From assembly GCA_963556495.2 (NCBI GenBank), contig OY747705.1, positions 24,904,501 through 24,968,500 on the forward strand: a DNA stretch of 64,000 nt, given 5' to 3'. A program made the translations under genes and the position numbers. Origin of the DNA: Valencia hispanica (taxonomy: Eukaryota > Chordata > Actinopteri > Cyprinodontiformes > Valenciidae). Below, piece by piece: positions 49,372 to 62,679 of this stretch; positions within the stretch are counted from its first letter, which is position 1, and every line of letters begins with the position of its first letter. The notes beneath the pieces are model-generated. The model had not been told where the DNA came from. It saw nothing but the letters and a program-made list of their open reading frames with translations, and made no database searches.

Positions 49372-50132
49372 GGGCCCTCATTTATCAAACGTTCGTAGAA
49401 ATTGTCCTATATTCTATCCTACGAATGACATTTAGAATGTTCGTACGGATAGTCAAAAGTCGGATTTATCAAATATACGGTGGCCACTTGTACAAATGTT
49501 CCTCCACAATCATCTGTTGATAAATCCCACATGTGCGTACCTTGGTGCTCATGCCCATTCACAGTCATTTCCATACAGAAATGGCCTCAACCATATTTGG
49601 TCACACCACATCCTCAGACACATGCATGTAGTCCTTGCGTTATTTCAGTGACGCAAACTTTGAACAAATTAAAATCAGCTAAATTTGTCCCGAACACTGC
49701 TGTTTGATCAGCTATGGGGTAACCAAAAAAAACCCTCAGATTGAGATTCACAGGATCTCCATTCATGATCACCCCCCAAATAAATGTATTCCTTGCCAAA
49801 TTTTTAACAATTCCTGAAAATTGAATCTAAATCAGTCCATAACTTTAAGAGTTATGTTGCTTAAAGACAGACAGATGGCAACATGATCTCCGTGGCGGAG
49901 GTGATAAACTGATTAGATCAATTTCCCGTCAAAGTAAAACTATTTCAGTGTTGCAGTTCCCTCGTTCTACCACTAGATTATGCGCGTATGCATGGTCAGA
50001 GCTGTTCTTATATTGAGGAACATTTCTACGCACAAGTACAAGATGGTAAAAATACCACACTATGCGTAAGCATTTTAGTACGCACAAAATACGTACAGAT
50101 CTGTGTGTAAGTACGGTTGATTAATGAGGGCC
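49372..50132. mobile_element. Element with GGGCCCTCATTTATCAA-type ends (gnaq intron 1)
   Basis: The left end gggccctcatttatcaa and right end ttgattaatgagggcc are inverted. Both sub-ends are rich in tacg words (gttcgtacggatag; tacgcacaaaatacgtac). Between them, near 49830-49910, is another common fish repeat end (aaagacagacagatggcaac, cgtggcggaggtga). The flanks give no clear target duplication. Confidence 0.55.
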
Positions 50133-52189
50133 AGCGTTTTTTTCTTTTTTCAAACAAAAACATCTTTAACCAGTACTCTAATCAGACAAAAGCAATTTAA
50201 GGCTGTTGGGGAAACCAATTATATGCATTTTTGTTTCCTTTTCTATTAGACATTTACTCAAAAGGATACAATGAACACTTTTCTAAGAGCTTTAAAATTG
50301 CATTACGCATAAACAGTTGTTAAAGTCAAAGATTTGAGGCTTTATGAAAGAGAGGCTATTTTTATTATGATTCTAAGTTTTCTCTTCAGATGTGTTGCGT
50401 TGTAAAAAGCACTGCTGCCAAAAAAAGCTGTTTTCAGTCGCACTTTAGAGACATCAACTGTGTGGTGCATTCCCACCAGAATTCACTTGCACTAAGGAAA
50501 CGCTCCTCGGTCATTTGTACTTGCCTTAATATTGTTGTGCCCTTTGACTCATTAATTATTAACTAGTTGTTAATCACCAGCAGGACCTAGGTTGATGAAA
50601 TGGTCACGCCCACAAAAGGACAAGATATGCTAAGGGAAGAAACAGAACTACCTCCATCCCATTATGTTGACATGCAGTTCTGATGTTTTCAATACTATTA
50701 GCTTATTAACCCACAAAACACATTAGAATATACTGTAAAAGTACCTCAGCCTGTGTTGTAATAGGTTGACAACTCATTACAGAAAAACACTCATTGTTTT
50801 TGGCCAGGATTTTTAATGAATTAGTTGCAAATTGAGTTGCATGAAAGCCAGCTACATTTATTAGTAAATGATTAACTTAATTAAGAGACTCAGCCAAACT
50901 AATACAAAGTTGAGTCAAGGCAAAAACCGATTCAAAGCATCTTTGTAAACAAATAGTATAATTTTGACTTAGTGCAACACGATGGTCCTTTTATTTATAA
51001 CTATAGAAAGAACTAGTAGGTCATGCAGTCAATTCATAGCTCATCTTAAAAGCACTAACCTGAATAACTTATTCTTTCAGCAAAAACTCACTCAATGTTC
51101 AGCATCAACACGAATAGAAAAAAAAGTCCAAAATAAACCAGAGGGTCAGAAGGGAGGCACAAAGGGTGACGAAGAGGAAGTGAAGAGCACTTAGAGTAAA
51201 TGATTCCTCAGAAGCCTATTCAAGCACATCAAACAGGAAGTGATGTCCAAAGAGTTTTAATTACTGCAATAATTAAACAGCTTAGAGTTGGGTCAGACGG
51301 CACAGCTGGAAGCCCGACTCGAAGTAGAAAAACTTAATTATTGCTGAGTGTCCATTTGTGGGAACTTTTCCCAGGATTATTTTAGGAATTTAAACTTTAT
51401 TCTCCATAAAGGAGCCTTGATGGGAAGCTATAAAGAGCCATGGAGTCTACAGCTTCTGCTGTGCACGAGTCCCACTTAGCAACAGCTGTGCATATATGGA
51501 GGAACGATTTTAAAAAGACTTATTGGTGGATATAAACTCTTAAGTCTAGCACGTTTGCTCTGGCAGTCCAGTTTGTTTGGGGAGGAGTGAATGCGCGGCC
51601 GAACTTTAGCGCAGATCAACATAGCGAACACTGTCCGCCTAAAAACAGGTCTTGGCCTGCTTTGTGATCCAAATGCAGAAAGGGGACAGCAACTCAAGGC
51701 ATTTTGGGCCAAACCCAAATAAAAGTGGATGTCGCAAGATTGCCAGGAGAAGCAGTTCTCCAAGTTGAGAGAAGTTAAATTAAGACTTTGGTAGAAATAT
51801 GGAAGCTGCTGGAACTCTAGAGTAAAATGAAGTTTTCTGAGCAATTTGGGGGAAATTGAGGCTGTGCGATTCATCCGTACAATAGAGCAGGGGGGAGGGG
51901 AGGAGGGGGGTCCAACATGAACATTTGCGACATGCTTCAGGGAAATGGCAACTCAAGAGATTATTTTTAAAAAAACTAGTTTTCTTCGTGTTAAAGACTG
52001 GATGCTATTCATAGAAGCAGAGAAGTGGAACTATATGAATCAGATTCGGTTAGTTTAAAAACTGTATTGTTAACAAGCTGGCAGAACCTGGCAACATCAA
52101 TCAAACAGAGTTCCCAATCGTACTTAGTCTATTGGACTATTAGCTGTGGAAAAAACCTGAAAAAAAGCACGTTTAGCAATACTGGGAAC

Positions 52190-52499
52190 AAGACGAAATT
52201 TATATATAGGGGCCGAAGCATTCTCTGTGCGTAAAAGTGCCAAAGCAGGAGCTACTCTCCAGGATAAGTTGTTGCGGGACGCGCTCAGCCTTCACCACAG
52301 ACAGAGCTGTCTTTGACACATAGGCGCGGCCGTAGTTTGGCCTCAAGGTACAGCTCGTTATGCACAAGAGCAGGGTACAGCCGTGGCGCAGCGGCAGGTA
52401 CATATAAATAAATATATGTTTATGGGTATATCGCAAAACCGCAGGAATTTGTTGATTACCGACTGCGGTAAGAAAAAATCCAAACCGGCACAGCCCTAC
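52190..52499 (-). repeat. One end of an hAT-like element
   Basis: On the minus strand this begins gtagggctgtgccggtttgg, a known style of fish hAT end, followed by ttaccgcagtcggtaatcaa. No opposite end was found within the expected distance. Confidence 0.35.
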
Positions 52500-53300
52500 T
52501 CATAATTTTCAAGTATTACAACATATTGCAAATGTTTTACTAGTAAAAATTTTCAGGGAGCCTCATTGTTAAGTTAGAACCTGTTCTTCCTGCTGTGGTG
52601 TCAAAGCAAACAATCTCCAGCCCCGAAACATTTGGAAATACCACCAACTCTTTGGTGGTCCAAAACAAAATATAGGGAGTAAATCTTGGGGGAGGTTGTC
52701 ATATAACCGCTTCACAACTTTTAGTTTTGGTCAATATTCTTCTTAGTCTCCTGTAAGGAAACTTGATAAATAATATCTATCACCAAGAGGTCAAAGTGTT
52801 ATTTGGGTTTGGTTAGGGGTCATAATCTGTCACATTTCATAGATCTTAATTGGCACCAAAAAGGGACCAGAGCAATAATTAAGTTGATATTAATTAATTT
52901 TTATCTTCCCAATTCAAATAAAAATGTAACTGTCCAAAGAAATAAACTGATGTACAATGGTTTATATACATGTGTATGAAATGGTGGGCCGCCCAATAAA
53001 TCATCAATGGGATGCAGAGAGACTGAACTGATTCTTCATTTGAACAGAATCTTACTTTTCTTAACATTTTTGGAAACTAGTCCTCCCCTGTTGTGTCACT
53101 TTTTCTCTGCTGTATTCCCACTCTTTGCTAAAAGAAAATCGTTAGCTGTAATAGAAGGACTTATTTTAACATACTGAACTATACTATAAACACGTGGATT
53201 ATTACAGCACTTGTTTGAACTTGAAGATAAGCTGCCACCTCACGCAGTGGACTAACTGCAAACATCTAATTGCTTATAGAGAATTATATTTTTGTATATA

Positions 53301-53646
53301 CACAGGTAAACCCAAGATTATTCACACCTCTGTTTGTTTCTGGTGGGAGATAAGGGGCAACTGTCAAAAGAATCCAACATAGGTATCAATTTTGGAAGAA
53401 AAAAACATTTCAAAGTAAAATGAATGTAAACATGCTTATTGGAATTACAGCAGACAAACCATTCCTCTTTTATCCTCATCCTAATGTTTAGCTCCCTCCA
53501 AAGATCAGCTATGAGATTAATGCCAGGAATCTGGGCAACTCTAATATGGTAACATACCTTCCAGACAAAAGAAACACGGCAATAAAATAAAAACATTTCT
53601 TTAAACCTAAATCTGCCAGAGGTATGGATAATTTTGGCCTCAACTA
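53301..53646. mobile_element. Tc1-like MITE (gnaq intron 1)
   Basis: A 346-bp element between TA dinucleotides. The left end has aaacccaagattattcacac and the right end tatggataattttggcctca, an imperfect inverted pair. The interior text ccctccaaagatcagctatg recalls a transposase coding region on the minus strand, but only a small part is left. Confidence 0.6.
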
Positions 53647-54503
53647 TACATTTGAGGTCGTTTTGCAGCTCAAGTGTAAACATTGCTAAAAATGATTGGC
53701 AAATCCTTAATGTCGTGTTATTCTTTAAGCAGTAGGTTATTTGCAGGAAAAATAAGGAAATCAGAGGTGTTCATTAGAAAGTTATCATTAGACTGCTTCT
53801 TTTGCTGTTAAAAGGGTTAAAATATTGACTATTACAGTTTAATTAAAAACAAATTGTACCTATAGTAATTAAAGCTTTTGCATTTCAATATACAATACAC
53901 TATAGCAACTTAAAAGCAAACTATCGTTTATTCATATTTTCTTGAGTTATTATAGGTGGCACTTTTCTTCAAGTATATTTTAAAAATGCAGAATGTCATG
54001 AATGAGTTGCACGAGTTAGGAAGTCATTTTGTTTTCTAAAGTAAAATAAAAACCTCAAATGTCTCGTGGACACTTTCTCAATGTTCGGCAAATCGATGTA
54101 AAGAACATGGGACCTCTAACACAGACACATCTACAACCCTGTCCATTTGAACTAAAGACTGAACTAAACACGTTTTTGCATCTACTTAAAAGAAAAGGTT
54201 GACAAAAAGAAAAATGGAGGAAAGAGCCGAGCAGTTACAGGAGAATGGACTGCAAGAGAACAAGACCGAGAAAGGATGAAGGGGGGGCGGGGGTTGCGGG
54301 ACCCCTTTTCCAGTTTTGAAAAAATTCCTGGCATACCTTTACTTTTGAAGGATTAAGATAGATGCCAATATCATTTTCAGGTTCCCATTTACTCAAACTC
54401 CTTGTTTGGTGCAGGGAATGTTGCAGTTGTAAAGCTACCCCACTAGAAAGAGGTTTTGTAGTTTGTACTCTGGGATTAACTCTTTATCTCCTGTGTAACC
54501 CTA

Positions 54504-55305
54504 TAGGGCTGGGCGATATGGCCTAAAAATAAAATCTCTGATTTTTTCACACCAAATCCGATTTCCGATTTTAATCTATTTTTTTCTTTCTCCCTTTACT
54601 TTCTTAAACAGAAATGACACATGACAGAATACATTTTTTGAAACTCTTATTTTAATATCTCCTTTGGGAGTCTACCTGAATTCAAATTTGTGTGTGCAAA
54701 GTTGGTAGCACATACCTGGTGTCCAAAGTTTTCAGTAGGTAAATAAAGCCAGGCTTTTCCAATGTATAAACAGGCACCATATCTTTGGCAATATAAATTG
54801 TGATGGCATCTGTGATTGCTTTCCACTGGACACCCATCTAATCATAAAGGTACACTGTGTGAAAATGATTCCCGGTGGCTTGTCTTTTGGCGGCGTTTTG
54901 TGAGCTACTGCTTGCTTAAACATCTCGTAGAGAGCAGCACTTCTCCCACTCGACGGAGTTCCTCTGTTTCAGGTGTTGAAACAAATTCGTTGTACTCCCT
55001 CCTTTGGTAGCAACAGCCTTCAAACAGATTTTGTGGCGTGCTGTTTGTTGCTCCAAGACTGAAGTCGCAAAACCGAACCAGTTCCATATAATTGAAGAAA
55101 CTGTCCCTTTTTTGGGAACAAGCTCCTCTTTGCTAGTTGCCATTTTGACCTCTACGTGTTGCGAGAGACGGACTGGCTGACCTTGCTCCAAACTACGGAA
55201 GCCTAAAGAGAGCAGGGGGTGGATAATCTCGATTTTCCATAAAATAAATCTTCTTTAATGGAAAATTCTAATTAATCGATAAAATCGATTTATCGCCCAG
55301 CCCTA
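54504..55305 (-). mobile_element. hAT element with BED zinc-finger remnant (gnaq intron 1)
   Basis: An 802-bp element from tagggctgggcgatat to atcgcccagcccta, with exact target duplication TAACCCTA (54496-54503 and 55306-55313). The ends are a clear inverted pair, and the sub-terminal regions also share tttatc/gattt words. Its interior carries a minus-strand BED-finger coding fragment. Confidence 0.88.
54916..55145 (-). pseudogene. BED zinc-finger fragment of an hAT transposase
   Basis: The minus strand reads MATSKEELVPKKGTVSSIIW, then NWFGFATSVLEQQTARHKIC and GGSTTNLFQHLKQRNSVEW. The pattern W-x-W-F-G-F, a Cys region, and G-x-T-T-N-L-x-x-H-L-K is the BED DNA-binding finger of ZBED1-like hAT transposases. 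One of the paired cysteines expected before KAV is missing (RHKIC in place of a C-x-x-C pair), and the rest of the transposase is absent, so this is a degenerate remnant. Confidence 0.7.
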
Positions 55306-58300
55306 TAACCCTAGATTAGTTCTAGTTCTTTGATTTTACGGAGCACATCTTTTTTATAAAAAGCAATTCTTTTTGTTGCTGGTAGGCCTATTGCTTTTCC
55401 AATTGATACTTCCCCTTGGTTTCTTGCATTGGTAAGAACAGAGTGAAACTTGACCAGAAAGTAACCAGCCAAAGAAGAGAAAGCTAATTGCACTAAACTG
55501 AATAGTCTAGTTATTTTAAAACAAAACATGACTTTAATACTGTCTGCCAAAGCAAATGCTTTAATTATCCATCCCTTGAGAAATATATACAAATTCCAAC
55601 TTCTGAAAAGTAAAAAAAAAGAAAAACAAAACTAAGCATAGTTTCTGAAAATGCATCAGCTGCTTTGTGCAGCTGCATTCTTCTATCTATATTCCTCTAA
55701 AGACATAATCTGCCTTTTAATACATGTAAATCTAAAAAAATGTGTGTAGTGGAAAAATAAAATAGGCATCGCCATAAAGCTTGTCAGCAGAAAGAAACAT
55801 GAAATGTCCTAATATGCGGCGTACCTTGGTGGTTAAGACGGACGCCCCATGTTTGGAGGTCTCAGTCCAAATGTACAAATAAAATGTTGTAGGGCTATGT
55901 TTTTTAAAGAAACAAAGTTGTTTGTAGTTTATTTTTTAGATGCATTGTTAATTTTCAGAACTTCTTGATTAAGCATTGTAAAATATTATGGCATTAAATA
56001 ACGTGCTGTTGGGAAGAAACAAAGAAACCTCGTCACAACTAATCCAAATGGCCGGCTCTAAAAGTCTCCATCACCCAACTAAATGTTTAAATACTCTCAC
56101 ACCTGGCTGTAGTAGCCGAACAGCAAATTCAGTTTATTCTGTGTACTTGAAAGCCTACTCCACCAAAAACACTGCCTAAAACCTCAATACTTAGTAAGCC
56201 ATTAAGTTGTTAACACAGGTGTTTATACGTCACACCAAGGATCAAATTTCACATATTAAGTTTCAAAATTATTGCTTCGATCCATATCTCCACGTGTTAA
56301 ATAAACTTGTGTGTTCACATGACTCTCCATACTTACCATGCATGCAACAGTCTTCGAGCCAATATGCCGTGCTAAATAAACCACTAATGTTACGCTGTGC
56401 ACCTGAAATCTCAGTAATTCAGCTGCTGGTTCTTCATTTAATGGTTCTTCCTCTTAAAGAGGCCATGTGTGTCTTTTACTAACCAGACAGGCACCGATAT
56501 GATAGGGCCTGGGCCGTCCTTTGCAGATCTGACTGCGATACATCTACCGAAACTCTGGGTGTGTCGACATTCGTTTGCTCAACCAACACAGTGATGTGAC
56601 AAACAGAAGAATGACAAACACCTGCCTGCCTTGCCTTTATAGCTCCCCTTGAAACTCAAATTTCCATCTTCCAGGTAGTTGGGCTTAGAAATGCATATAT
56701 GCATATATGAAAAAAGTCCGAATTTTTAATGAAATTAAAGTCAGAATTTGCATCTTAAAGTCAGACTTCTGAGATCATTATGTTTTTCCTAATGGCCCTA
56801 ATCCTCTTTCGTAGAGAGCAGCCAGAATAAAAAAAAACATGTGTGACCCTCCTCTTCGAGGTAGACGGAAAAAATCAAATGCCGAAGGATGTCATAGGCT
56901 AGCTGTGCTAATGCTACAGGCTAACGCTTCGACACTGATGTTTGTGAGCAACTTCAAAAGGTCAGGAAAGCTCCTGTATCTGCAGCAGTGAAGTAGTAAA
57001 CCTCCCAGATGACATAACGCTATCCGTTTGAATGTTAGCTTCACGGAAAAGGACAGACCGGTGACCGCGTTCTGTCGGTTGGCGCTCCCCATCAAGAACT
57101 GTACAACGCTCCATTCTCATCAGGCAACGTTCCTCTCTACTGTGATATAGTTTAGTGCAGGGAAATGTTAATCAGCTAACGGCTCAGTTGGGACACTAAA
57201 TAATGGAGCAACAAAACAAACTAGTGCAAGCTACCTTGCTGCTGTTGAAAAATATTATGCAAAATTACCTGAAACACAAATTGCACAGGCTGCTGCTAAA
57301 TACATCAGCATGGACCAGATCCTTTTTACACTGTAAAAAATATGTTTTAAATGCTCCAGATTTTTTTTTTGCTTGGAAAAAATATTTTAGTATAGAATGA
57401 TCCATTTCTTTAATCCTATGGTCCATAAATATGAACTCAATTGACCCCTAATTATTGGTTTGGTGGAAGGCTTTAAACCTGGAGAAAGCCTATACAAGCT
57501 ATTAAGGTATAGAAAGTTTACACAATTTAAACAACTCTGCTAACAAAAACAAAAAAACAAAAAAAGCAAGGGGCTACAAAACATATAGATCAATAGATCG
57601 TCTCTCAAACCTGCCTTAAGTGTGTAGTTTGGGGATAACTGAAACTTTACATGTCAGGTGGCCCCATATTTGGCTCTAAAATACTTTGGCATACAGGGAC
57701 GTTCATGAGAAATTCAATGAGTGTGGCTCCCAGGTTCTGTGGCTTCAGTCAATTCAGATTCTGTTAAGGTATTTAAGCCTGTATTGACATTACAAAGCAT
57801 CAACAATGAGGAGCATTCTCTTACAAAACCTTTCCAAGTGAATCCAGCAATGTCCCGCAACGGCTGAGTAAATCCTTCAAATTTCAGTTTTATCTCTCAA
57901 CTTTTCAGAAAATTATTTCAGAGTCTTGTAATCCTGGAGCTTGCTGGTCCCATAAACCATACGCCATCGCCACGTCCTCAACCCGCGAAGCTGGCTTGCC
58001 AAATAAAGCAGGTCCTAGACTACCTCGCCAACTGAGTCAGGCTCACCTCAGCGCCCTGTCACATCGACCCTTCCACTGAACACAGGAAGGTGGCAAAACA
58101 GCGCCTTAATCCCTGCTCTTATAATGGTCTGCTAGTATTTTAAATCGGCTGCAGCAAATCGAAGACTCTGGCTTTAATTTGACTAATTACCTCACCAATA
58201 GACCCTTGACTAAATTCTGCTGACCGACAACTTTGCTACCACAATAAATGTTATTCAACACATCCTGTAAGTGGAAAGGTTACAAATCCAGATGTGTCGA

Positions 58301-59818
58301 CTGCATTTTACAAAGCACTATAGTGTTTAACTTTGATAGTTGTAACAAGTGGACTAACTGGTTATGGCTGATGTAGTCAAATGCAGTGTACCGTTTAGCT
58401 TACTGGGCCTGAAAATAACAGATGGAATAGATAAGAACAGAAATTACTTTAGAAAGAAAAGCGTAAATTTAGCTCCAGCAACATCCAGTGAGCCGACTGT
58501 CGTACCAACATGTAATTATAAATGCATTCTCTGTCTTCAGCAATCCTAAATACCTTTAAGGATAGCTGTGATACGAGGAGGGATCCCAGTGATATCCCAA
58601 AATACTGCTGAACAAACAGCGTTTTTTTGGTCATTTTTTAATCTTTTCAGCATGGACTGTTCACCACCATCTGCAGTTTTGTTATTTCAACAAAAGCTGA
58701 CCATGTTTGCCGTTGCCTTGGAGGCAGCCAAAAGCAGGGGCAAACAAATATGGCCAAGTCGAGGCTTATCTGCTTATTTTACTGTAAGATTTGCTAAGAG
58801 AAGCCATAATGGGCGTAGGTAGTTCCATGCATGAGACAACTTTGGGTGTTGCCAAAAAACAAATACTTATTAACCTAGATACTGCTAATCTGTCTAGGCA
58901 ATCCATACACAGAGATCAACTGTGTGTTTATTTTGTATAATTCAAACTCTTAAAAAAGGTCTTAAAGGTCTCATTCACTCGTTTTTTTTTCTATACATTT
59001 CCTGTGGTCTATCGTCCAATTATATGCCTTGTGACCTGTTTTATGTGGAAAAATTGCTGTCTCACTCAGGAAGTTTGTCAGAGTGGGTGGAGGGACACAT
59101 CAGGATCACAAGTCTAACAGTATTATTCATGATATGCAAAACGTCTAGTCTCTGATTAGCTAACAGCAATGCAACTTTTATGCTGCCTTCAATCAAATAA
59201 TCAACTTATTTTGCTGGCGGTGTTCCAAGACACATTCCAACAGTTTCTTCCTCAGCTCCTCTTTTTTTGGTAAAAAAAAAAAAAGAACGCAACGCTGATG
59301 TGCCATGTCTACAAGAGTGACCGATCGTATTTCACAAAGAACAAGTATTACACGGTTTCTCAGTGAATGAGACCTTTAACATTTTAATAGTCAGTCCTGC
59401 ACCCCCTGGGACTTTTGGTCACTTACAGGAACTGATTGTGGGCCCTGATGTAGTGGGTTTGATTAAGCGTCTGCACCAGTGCCATCCTAAAATTTTTTAT
59501 TTATTAATCCAAATGTGGGTGTGTAGATTAGATTTAATGTCTTAGTTTGATTAAAATTCAGATGTAATCTTTGGAATCCCAACCTGTGCCTAATGATTTT
59601 CCAAAAATGAAATTCTTAAATGAATATTGTTTTTTTTGGGGATATTCATCTTTATTTTTAGTCTCCGTTATGTATGGGTAACATATTATATTTTTCCATA
59701 TCAAGTTATATTTAGTGAACATGTAGTGACCTAAAGAAAAACCCTCAGCAGACCAGCACCACTAAGGATAATTTCACATCTGATCCTGCACCAAGGTTTG
59801 TGCTTATGATACCATGTA

Positions 59819-61417
59819 CAGACCCTTTCCAAAAAATGTGAATATCATGGAAAAGTTTGTTTCCATAATTCCATTCAAAACGTTAAACTTTCATAGATGT
59901 TAGATTCTGGGCCCACAACTTAAACGATTACAAGTATTTAGTTTATTTGTACATAATTTGGGCTTCCAGCTCATAAAACCCACAAAAGCAGGAATTCAAA
60001 AAGTTAGAATACTGTGAAGAAATCACCATTTACTTCTCAGTTTGTGCAGGAAAAAAAAAATTAGCATCATATCAAATTAATCAAAATATGATGCTTTCAA
60101 GACAATATGTCAATCTTCGATACTTAGTAGGGAATCCCTTTGCCTTAATCATTGCCTCAATGCTCCATGGCATTAAGGTAATCAGCCTGTGGCATTGCCT
60201 GGGAGTTATGGAAGCCCAGAGTTCCTTGATGCTTGCTGTCAGCTCTTCTTTGTTTTTGGGTCTGGTGCCCCTCATTTTCCTCTTGATAATACCTCATAGA
60301 TTCTCAATGGGGTTTAGGTCCAGCGAGTTGACTGGCCAGTCAAGCACTGTGATGCCATGGGCCTCAAACCAGGATTTGGTGCTTCTGGTGGTATGGGCAG
60401 GGCCAGGTCCTGCTGAAAGATGAAATTTGCATCTCTATACAGATCCTCAGCAGAAGGAATCATGAAGTTGACTGATGCGGTGACCTTGGATTTAAGAGAT
60501 CAGAGTTTACCAACACCTGCACCGGACATTGCACCCCAAATCATGACTCACTGTGGATATTTCACACTAGACCTCAAGCAGCTTGGGTTCTGTTTTTTCA
60601 CCAGTCTTCCTCCAAACCCTTGGACCTTGATTCCCGAATGAAAGACAGACTTTACTTTCATCGGAAAAGAAGACCTAGGACCACTGGCCAACAGTCCAGT
60701 CCTTCTCTTTGGCCCAGTTGAGACGCTTCTGCGTTGGCTGAGGCTCAGAAGTGGTTTGACCTGAGGAACCCGACAGTTGTAGTCCATCTCCTGGATGAGT
60801 CTGAATGTGGTGGTTTTTGAAGCTGTGACTCCCGCCTCATTCCCCTCTTTCTGGATCTCTGCCAGATTCATGAATCTTCTCTGTTTGATAATCCGCTGAA
60901 GCCCACAGTCAGCTCTTCTGCTGGTGCATCTTCTCCTGCCACATTTTGCCCTTCCACTAGACTTTCCATTGATATGCTTGGACACAGTACTCTGTGAACT
61001 TTTGTGACTTCCCCATCCTATGGAGGGTATCAATGATGGTCTTCTGGCCAGTTGTCAAGTCTGCAGTCTTCCCCATATTGAAACTAACTGAGACAATTGA
61101 ACTAAAGTGAAGCAACTTAATGACACCATGGAAACCTGGTGCAGGTGCTTTGAGTTTAGTAGACGAGTAGTGTGTGACACTCAGTTTAAAACATTCATGC
61201 CCTGTAAAATTTGGACTGATATCTTTACAGTATTCTAATTTTTTTGAATTCCTGTTTTTGTGGGTTTTATGAGCTGGAAGCCCAGATTATGTACAGATAA
61301 ACAACAAAATACTTGAAATAGTTTAGGTTGTGGGCACTAAATCTAAAATCTAAGGAAGTTTAACATTTTGAATGGAATTATGGAAATAAACTTTTCCATG
61401 ATATTCTAATTTTTTAT
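59819..61417 (-). mobile_element. Tc1-like element, longer relative of the 26.4-kb copy
   Basis: About 1.6 kb starting cagaccctttccaaaaaatg after TA. The right end runs through ataaacttttccatgatatt but the last terminal bases are missing or replaced (atcatggg). It shares both sub-terminal regions with the 26417-27451 element. It lies in gnaq intron 1. Confidence 0.8.
60081..61075 (-). pseudogene. Tc1-like transposase, heavily broken
   Basis: The minus strand gives TVSKHINGKSSGRAKCGRRR, CTSRRADCGLQRIIKQRRF and then MNLAEIQKEGNEAGVTASKT with TTFRLIQEMDYNCRV. This is the bipartite helix-turn-helix region of a Tc1-family transposase, in which the first helix controls binding to the terminal repeats. 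Downstream frames near 60081-60275 resume the C-terminal part (for example SIKELWASITPRQCHRLITL and MPWSIEAMIKAKGFPTKY) in another frame. At least two frameshifts or stops separate the parts. Confidence 0.75.
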
Positions 61418-62049
61418 CATGGGTTCCTAGGTCACATGGCATTTTGTGCAAACAAGTTACATGATATACCTGCATGTGTTGTCATCACCCACATGTTCTG
61501 GGTCTACCTAACCTTGATGATGATAAGAGTTAGGAAGAAATACTGGGAGAGACTAGTTGTTCCACCAAGAAGCAGCAAAAAGCCAGTTGATTATCTGGTC
61601 CCTGGTTAAAATACAGAAATAACTAAATGAATAAAGAATAGAAAATTAATATTGATCACCAGCAGAGATGCACCAGTCCGAATTTTGCGTCTGATTTATA
61701 ACTTGGTTTTTGTGATGCTTTGACCTGCCAATACAGGTTTAGGCAGTTCTGATCTCTCTAACATACAAAGAGATTAAGAACAGCATTTAACATATTTTAC
61801 TAGACTTTCTTCTTTGAGTGGTAATTTTATCAAAAACATGCCACGCTGTATCTGTTAGGGAAGATTTGCTATTCAACATGGTATCACCATTACTTAAAAA
61901 TTAAGATGAAATTATAGAACCAACACGATAAACTGCCTTTCCTGAGCAACTTATGTTAGTGTACATTGCATGCGTGAAAATACATTTTCGAATATGCAAA
62001 ACACTCAGACAGAACTGCAGCATACCATGACTAAAATGGAACCAACTGT

Positions 62050-62290
62050 TTAACGTGCAATCTCATGTCTTGTCCACATGTAGCCGGGTAGCTCACAAAA
62101 CGAAGATGTTGCTCTACGATTTGGCCCGTCATCCACACGTCAACCCAGATTTACAGCACCGAAAACAAATCTTTCTAAAGACTCCGTCCAGAGTGTAGAT
62201 TTGCAGTTTTTCCGTTTTAAGCGTTTGCATGTGGACAGAATAACCGGAGCTTTAGGCTCCACAATGTCACTTTCCGCGAAAAACTTGCTC
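62050..62290. repeat. Probable DNA-transposon fragment
   Basis: The words cttgtccacatgtagccggg and gcatgtggacagaataaccg are partly inverted and resemble a fish element with TGTCCACATGTAGCCGGGTA-type ends. The boundaries are not firm. Confidence 0.4.
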
Positions 62291-62679
62291 CGATGTCACT
62301 TGTTTGACCTGTTTTTACACTCACAAACAGCATGGATGCCCTCAGAGATGTGTCAGAGATGTGTCAGCGATTATCCAAGCGCTTTTTTCTTGCTTGTTTT
62401 TACAAGCTCAATTACCTACCTAAAAGTCTTAAAACATCATAGTCCATAACGAACATAAAGTCAGACATAGATTTCGATCCTGTTTGGGCCATTTAGAGCC
62501 TCCACATTTGATCAAACTCCTCCTGGAGATTTTGACAGATTGGGTTGTAAATTGGTTAAGAGGGCCTTCAGGCATGGAGGATCTAAAGTTAACAAAATCC
62601 TGACTTTTTGAGCCAGGCCTCAAACTTTGACTAAACACCAAAAATGGTCAAATGCAGACATCACTTAAATACCATGTCA

